A DNA stretch of 12,500 bases from Penaeus vannamei (taxonomy: Eukaryota; Arthropoda; Malacostraca; Decapoda; Penaeidae). Each line of letters begins with the position of its first letter. The first letter of the stretch is position 1. This document shows positions 8,084 to 12,500 of this stretch, in pieces. A program made the position numbers and the translations under genes. The stretch spans positions 33,464,501 through 33,477,000 of the forward strand of contig NC_091554.1 in the NCBI RefSeq assembly GCF_042767895.1. The letters run 5' to 3'. The notes below the pieces were generated by a model. That model was not told where the DNA came from and did not search any database. It worked only from the letters and a program-made list of their open reading frames with translations.

Positions 8084-8663
8084 CTCCCTCATACCTGAAC
8101 TGGCACGAAATAGGCCTAGGCGACGACGCTGCAGCCCCCCCTAAATGAGGACAAATGGCGTGGCTGGCTAAGGCTACCTGTGCGGCACGACGGGTTCATC
8201 TCGCTTTGGTCAAAGAGGTCGACATAAAACAAACAGAGCAGGTCAATTTAATAACCCCAGGCCACCCCCCCCCCCTAAAAAAAGGGTACTTTCTAATCAA
8301 TTTTGGTCCGATGTAATCAATTTTACTATCAATATTCGTTTCGTAAAAGTCTAATCTTTGCTGTAATTTTCTGCACTTTAGCTTTAAGATGACGGGGCAC
8401 TAGCCAACGATATTTGTACAAAAGAGAAAGAAAGAAAGAAAGAAAGAAAGAAAAAATACTCCATGTCCCTTGAAAAATCTGAGGGCATTAACCAGAGGCT
8501 TATTCCAACTAAAAATTAAACCAGCGACCTGCAAAGGAGAACGAAAGACAGAGGAGGAAGGAGGATAAAGCGCAGAAGAGAGAAGAAACCAAGAAGAATA
8601 ATGAGGCCGAGACCGTATCAACCTAGTCCGCATACTAAACACTACACCTACACCCATAACACG
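8084..8663. other. Unique sequence left of the 39-bp array; no gene recognised
   Basis: The longest ordinary stretch in the right half. It contains C11 at 8265-8275, a direct repeat TAATCAATTTT at about 8293 and 8314, and a GAAA microsatellite. A minus-strand frame of 85 codons (about 8400-8657) reads through the GAAA run as Phe/Leu/Ser and has no recognisable domain. On the minus strand a pyrimidine stretch followed by TTTGCAG (about 8529-8545) looks like a 3' splice site, but without other evidence I do not call an exon. Confidence 0.5.
8425..8456 (+). repeat. (GAAA)n microsatellite
   Basis: Seven or so GAAA steps ending in a short poly-A. GAAA runs of this kind can be tails of retroposed elements. 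I cannot identify an element body upstream with confidence. Confidence 0.9.
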
Positions 8664-9252
8664 TTTCCCAATTCATAAAAAAATACAACCTCAATCAAAT
8701 TAATTCCCCAATTCATAAAAAATACAACCTCAACCAAATCAACTTCCCAATTCATAGAAAAATACAACCTCAATCAAAGCAACTTCCCAATTCATAAAAA
8801 AAATACAACCTCAATCAAATTAATTTCCCAATTCATAAAAAAATACAACCTCAATCAAATTAATTTCCCAATTCATAAAAAAATACAACCTCAATCAAAT
8901 TAATTCCCCAATTCATAAAAAATACAACCTCAACCAAATCAACTTCCCAATTCATAGAAAAATACAACCTCAATCAAATCAACTTCCCAATTCACAAAAA
9001 ATACAACCTCAACCAAATCAACTTCCCAATTCATAGAAAAATACAACCTCAATCAAATTAATTCCCCAATTCATAAAAAATACAACCTCAACCAAATCAA
9101 CTTCCCAATTCATAGAAAAATACAACCTCAATCAAAGCAACTTCCCAATTCATAAAAAAAATACAACCTCAATCAAATTAATTTCCCAATTCATAAAAAA
9201 ATACAACTTCAATCAAATTAATTTCCCAATTCACAAAAAATACAACCTCAAT

Positions 9253-10443
9253 CAAATCAACTTCCCAATTCATATAAAATACAACCTCAATCAAATCAAC
9301 TTCCCAATTCATAAAAAATACAACCTCAATCAAATCAACTTCCCAATTCATAAAAAAAATACAACCTCAATCAAATCAACTTCCCAATTCATAAAAAATA
9401 CAACCTCAATCAAATCAACTTCCCAATTCATAAAAAATACAACCTCAACCAAATCAACTTCCCAATTCATAGAAAAATACAACCTCAATCAAAGCAACTT
9501 CCCAATTCATAAAAAAAATACAACCTCAATCAAATTAATTTCCCAATTCATAAAAAAATACAACTTCAATCAAATTAATTTCCCAATTCACAAAAAATAC
9601 AACCTCAATCAAATCAACTTCCCAATTCATATAAAATACAACCTCAATCAAATCAATTTCACAATTCATAAAAAAATACAACCTCAACCAAATCAACTTC
9701 CCAATTCACAAAAAATACAACCTCAACCAAATCAACTTCCCAATTCATAAAAAATACAACCTCAATCAAATCAACTTCCCAATTCATAAAAAATACAACC
9801 TCAATCAAATCAACTCCCAATTCATAAAAAATACAACCTCAACCAAATCAACTTCCCAATTCATAAAAAAAATACAACCTCAATCAAATTAATTTCCCAA
9901 TTCATAAAAAAATACAACTTCAATCAAATTAATTTCCCAATTCACAAAAAATACAACCTCAATCAAATCAACTTCCCAATTCATATAAAATACAACCTCA
10001 ATCAAATCAATTTCACAATTCATAAAAAAATACAACCTCAACCAAATCAACTTCCCAATTCACAAAAAATACAACCTCAACCAAATCAACTTCCCAATTC
10101 ATAAAAAATACAACCTCAATCAAATCAACTTCCCAATTCATAAAAAATACAACCTCAATCAAATCAACTTCCCAATTCATAAAAAATACAACCTCAACCA
10201 AATCAACTTCCCAATTCATAAAAAAAATACAACCTCAATCAAATTAATTTCCCAATTCATAAAAAAATACAACCTCAATCAAATTAATTTCACAATTCAT
10301 AAAAAAATACAACCTCAACCAAATCAACTTCCCAATTCACAAAAAATACAACCTCAACCAAATCAACTTCCCAATTCATAAAAAATACAACCTCAATCAA
10401 ATCAACTTCCCAATTCATAAAAAAAATACAACCTCAATCAAAT
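9253..10443. repeat. Higher-order repeat copy 1 within the 39-bp array (~1.19 kb)
   Basis: This segment recurs at 11309-12500 with a displacement of 2056 bp up to position 9811 and 2057 bp after it. Anchors include CATATAAAAT at 9271 versus 11327, the rare AAAGCAAC at 9492 versus 11548, and TTTCACAATT at 9657, 10011 and 10288 versus 11713, 12068 and 12345. By eye I find one single-base indel (CAACTCCC at 9811 versus CAACTTCCC) and one substitution (T at 9919, C at 11976). Internally it has 9-unit blocks of about 355 bp. Confidence 0.9.
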
Positions 10444-11308
10444 TAATTTCCCAATTCATAAAAAAATACAACCTCAATCAAATTAATTTTCCCCCATTCA
10501 CAAAAAATACAACCTCAATCAAATCAACTTCCCAATTCATATAAAATACAACCTCAATCAAATCAACTTCCCAATTCATATAAAATACAACCTCAATCAA
10601 ATCAATTTCACAATTCATAAAAAAATACAACCTCAACCAAATCAACTTCCCAATTCATAAAAAAATACAACCTCAATCAAATCAATTTCACAATTCATAA
10701 AAAAATACAACCTCAACCAAATCAACTTCCCAATTCACAAAAAATACAACCTCAACCAAATCAACTTCTCAATTCATAAAAAATACAACCTCAATCAAAT
10801 CAACTTCCCAATTCATAAAAAAATACAACCTCAATCAAATCAACTTCCCAATTCATAAAAAATACAACCTCAATCAAATTAATTCCCCAATTCATAAAAA
10901 ATACAACCTCAACCAAATCAACTTCCCAATTCATAAAAAATACAACCTCAATCAAATCAACTTCCCAATTCATAAAAAATACAACCTCAATCAAATCAAC
11001 TTTTCAATTCATAAAAAATACATCCTCAATCAATTCTACTTCCCAATTTTTAAAAAAAATACAACCTCAATCAGATCAACTTCTCAATTCATAAAAAATA
11101 CAACCTCAATCAAATCAACTTCTCAATTTATAAAAAATACAACCTCAATCAAATCAACTTCCCAATTCATAAAAAATACAACCTCAATCAAATCAACTTC
11201 CCAATTCATAAAAAAATACAACCTCAATCAAATCAACTTCCCAATTCATAAAAAATACAACCTCAATCAAATTAATTTCCCGATTCATAGAAAAAATACA
11301 ACCTCAAC

Positions 11309-12500
11309 CAAATCAACTTCCCAATTCATATAAAATACAACCTCAATCAAATCAACTTCCCAATTCATAAAAAATACAACCTCAATCAAATCAACTTCCC
11401 AATTCATAAAAAAAATACAACCTCAATCAAATCAACTTCCCAATTCATAAAAAATACAACCTCAATCAAATCAACTTCCCAATTCATAAAAAATACAACC
11501 TCAACCAAATCAACTTCCCAATTCATAGAAAAATACAACCTCAATCAAAGCAACTTCCCAATTCATAAAAAAAATACAACCTCAATCAAATTAATTTCCC
11601 AATTCATAAAAAAATACAACTTCAATCAAATTAATTTCCCAATTCACAAAAAATACAACCTCAATCAAATCAACTTCCCAATTCATATAAAATACAACCT
11701 CAATCAAATCAATTTCACAATTCATAAAAAAATACAACCTCAACCAAATCAACTTCCCAATTCACAAAAAATACAACCTCAACCAAATCAACTTCCCAAT
11801 TCATAAAAAATACAACCTCAATCAAATCAACTTCCCAATTCATAAAAAATACAACCTCAATCAAATCAACTTCCCAATTCATAAAAAATACAACCTCAAC
11901 CAAATCAACTTCCCAATTCATAAAAAAAATACAACCTCAATCAAATTAATTTCCCAATTCATAAAAAAATACAACCTCAATCAAATTAATTTCCCAATTC
12001 ACAAAAAATACAACCTCAATCAAATCAACTTCCCAATTCATATAAAATACAACCTCAATCAAATCAATTTCACAATTCATAAAAAAATACAACCTCAACC
12101 AAATCAACTTCCCAATTCACAAAAAATACAACCTCAACCAAATCAACTTCCCAATTCATAAAAAATACAACCTCAATCAAATCAACTTCCCAATTCATAA
12201 AAAATACAACCTCAATCAAATCAACTTCCCAATTCATAAAAAATACAACCTCAACCAAATCAACTTCCCAATTCATAAAAAAAATACAACCTCAATCAAA
12301 TTAATTTCCCAATTCATAAAAAAATACAACCTCAATCAAATTAATTTCACAATTCATAAAAAAATACAACCTCAACCAAATCAACTTCCCAATTCACAAA
12401 AAATACAACCTCAACCAAATCAACTTCCCAATTCATAAAAAATACAACCTCAATCAAATCAACTTCCCAATTCATAAAAAAAATACAACCTCAATCAAAT
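11309..12500. repeat. Higher-order repeat copy 2 within the 39-bp array, cut by window end
   Basis: This is the second copy of the 9253-10443 segment. It is still matching when the window ends, so the true duplication is longer. Two minus-strand 68-codon frames at 11715-11921 and 12070-12276 have identical translations to each other and to one at 10013-10219. They are therefore repeat copies and not independent genes. Confidence 0.9.

Larger units (their letters stand above)
8664..12500. repeat. 39-41-bp minisatellite, about 97 units, runs off the window
   Basis: The unit reads CTTCCCAATTCATAAAAAAT then ACAACCTCAATCAAATCAA. Its length is 39 bp with six A in the tract and 40 or 41 with seven or eight A. 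Common variants are TTAATTT for TCAACTT, CAACC for CAATC, CACAAAA, CATAGAAAA and CATATAAAA for the tract start, and TTTCACAATT for TTCCCAATT. On the minus strand a 39-bp unit reads as a 13-residue repeat, MNWEVDLIEVVFF. Each seventh or eighth A shifts the frame, so open stretches reach only about five units. That argues against coding. Units are directly adjacent, so this is not CRISPR. The centre (about 10740-11290) is more degenerate than the flanks. Confidence 0.97.

Noticed and set aside
8155..8205. Possible tRNA-derived SINE head: TGGCTAAGG (about 8165) as A box and GGTTCATCTC (about 8191) as B box
   Set aside because: The B box departs from GGTTCGANTCC, the spacing is short, no cloverleaf can be drawn, and the only candidate tail (GAAA at 8425) is far away.
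8525..8550. Minus-strand TTCTCCTTTGCAG resembling a 3' splice site
   Set aside because: A single acceptor-like match with no partner donor, no conserved exon and no coding bias. Such matches are common.

Overview
This window looks like intergenic or deep intronic DNA from a eukaryote with a very repeat-rich genome. I find no gene, tRNA, rRNA, CRISPR array or recognisable transposon that I can support. Long (GA)n, (CA)n, (GAAA)n and poly-G/poly-C microsatellites sit beside two kilobase-scale minisatellites, with short islands of ordinary sequence between them. There is no bacterial-type coding density. This texture is known from microsatellite-rich marine invertebrates such as decapod crustaceans, and I favour such a source. 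That is an inference from repeat content alone, because no diagnostic gene is present.

Layout. Positions 1-1440 are almost pure pyrimidine on the + strand and hold two short minisatellites (25 bp and about 43 bp). Positions 1441-1855 are mixed, partly A-rich sequence. Positions 1856-4566 are a 41-bp minisatellite of 66 head-to-tail units, with unit length constant through the first 65. Positions 4567-5315 are unique sequence, becoming CpG-rich from about 4861 and including a (GCC)n run. Positions 5316-7390 are a purine-rich block on the + strand made of GA and GGGAGA repeats. It is interrupted by ordinary islands at 5451-5610, 5971-6091 (CpG-rich, with an ATGCAAAT octamer) and 6686-6775, and holds a 20-base G run. 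Positions 7391-7705 are an ordinary island containing a 16-base C run. Positions 7706-8030 are a compound (CA)n/(CATA)n microsatellite. Positions 8046-8663 are ordinary sequence with AAAT and GAAA runs. From 8664 to the window end lies a 39-41-bp minisatellite of about 97 units that continues beyond the window.

The most interesting structure is the nested organisation of the right-hand array. The ~39-bp units form 9-unit blocks of 354-358 bp. A segment of about 1.19 kb (9253-10443) recurs at 11309-12500, displaced by 2056-2057 bp, with one substitution and one single-base indel found by eye. The array consensus has no G on the + strand, which gives 3.8 kb of near-absolute strand skew. All open reading frames in the window are side products of simple repeats or minisatellite units. 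I annotate no CDS.
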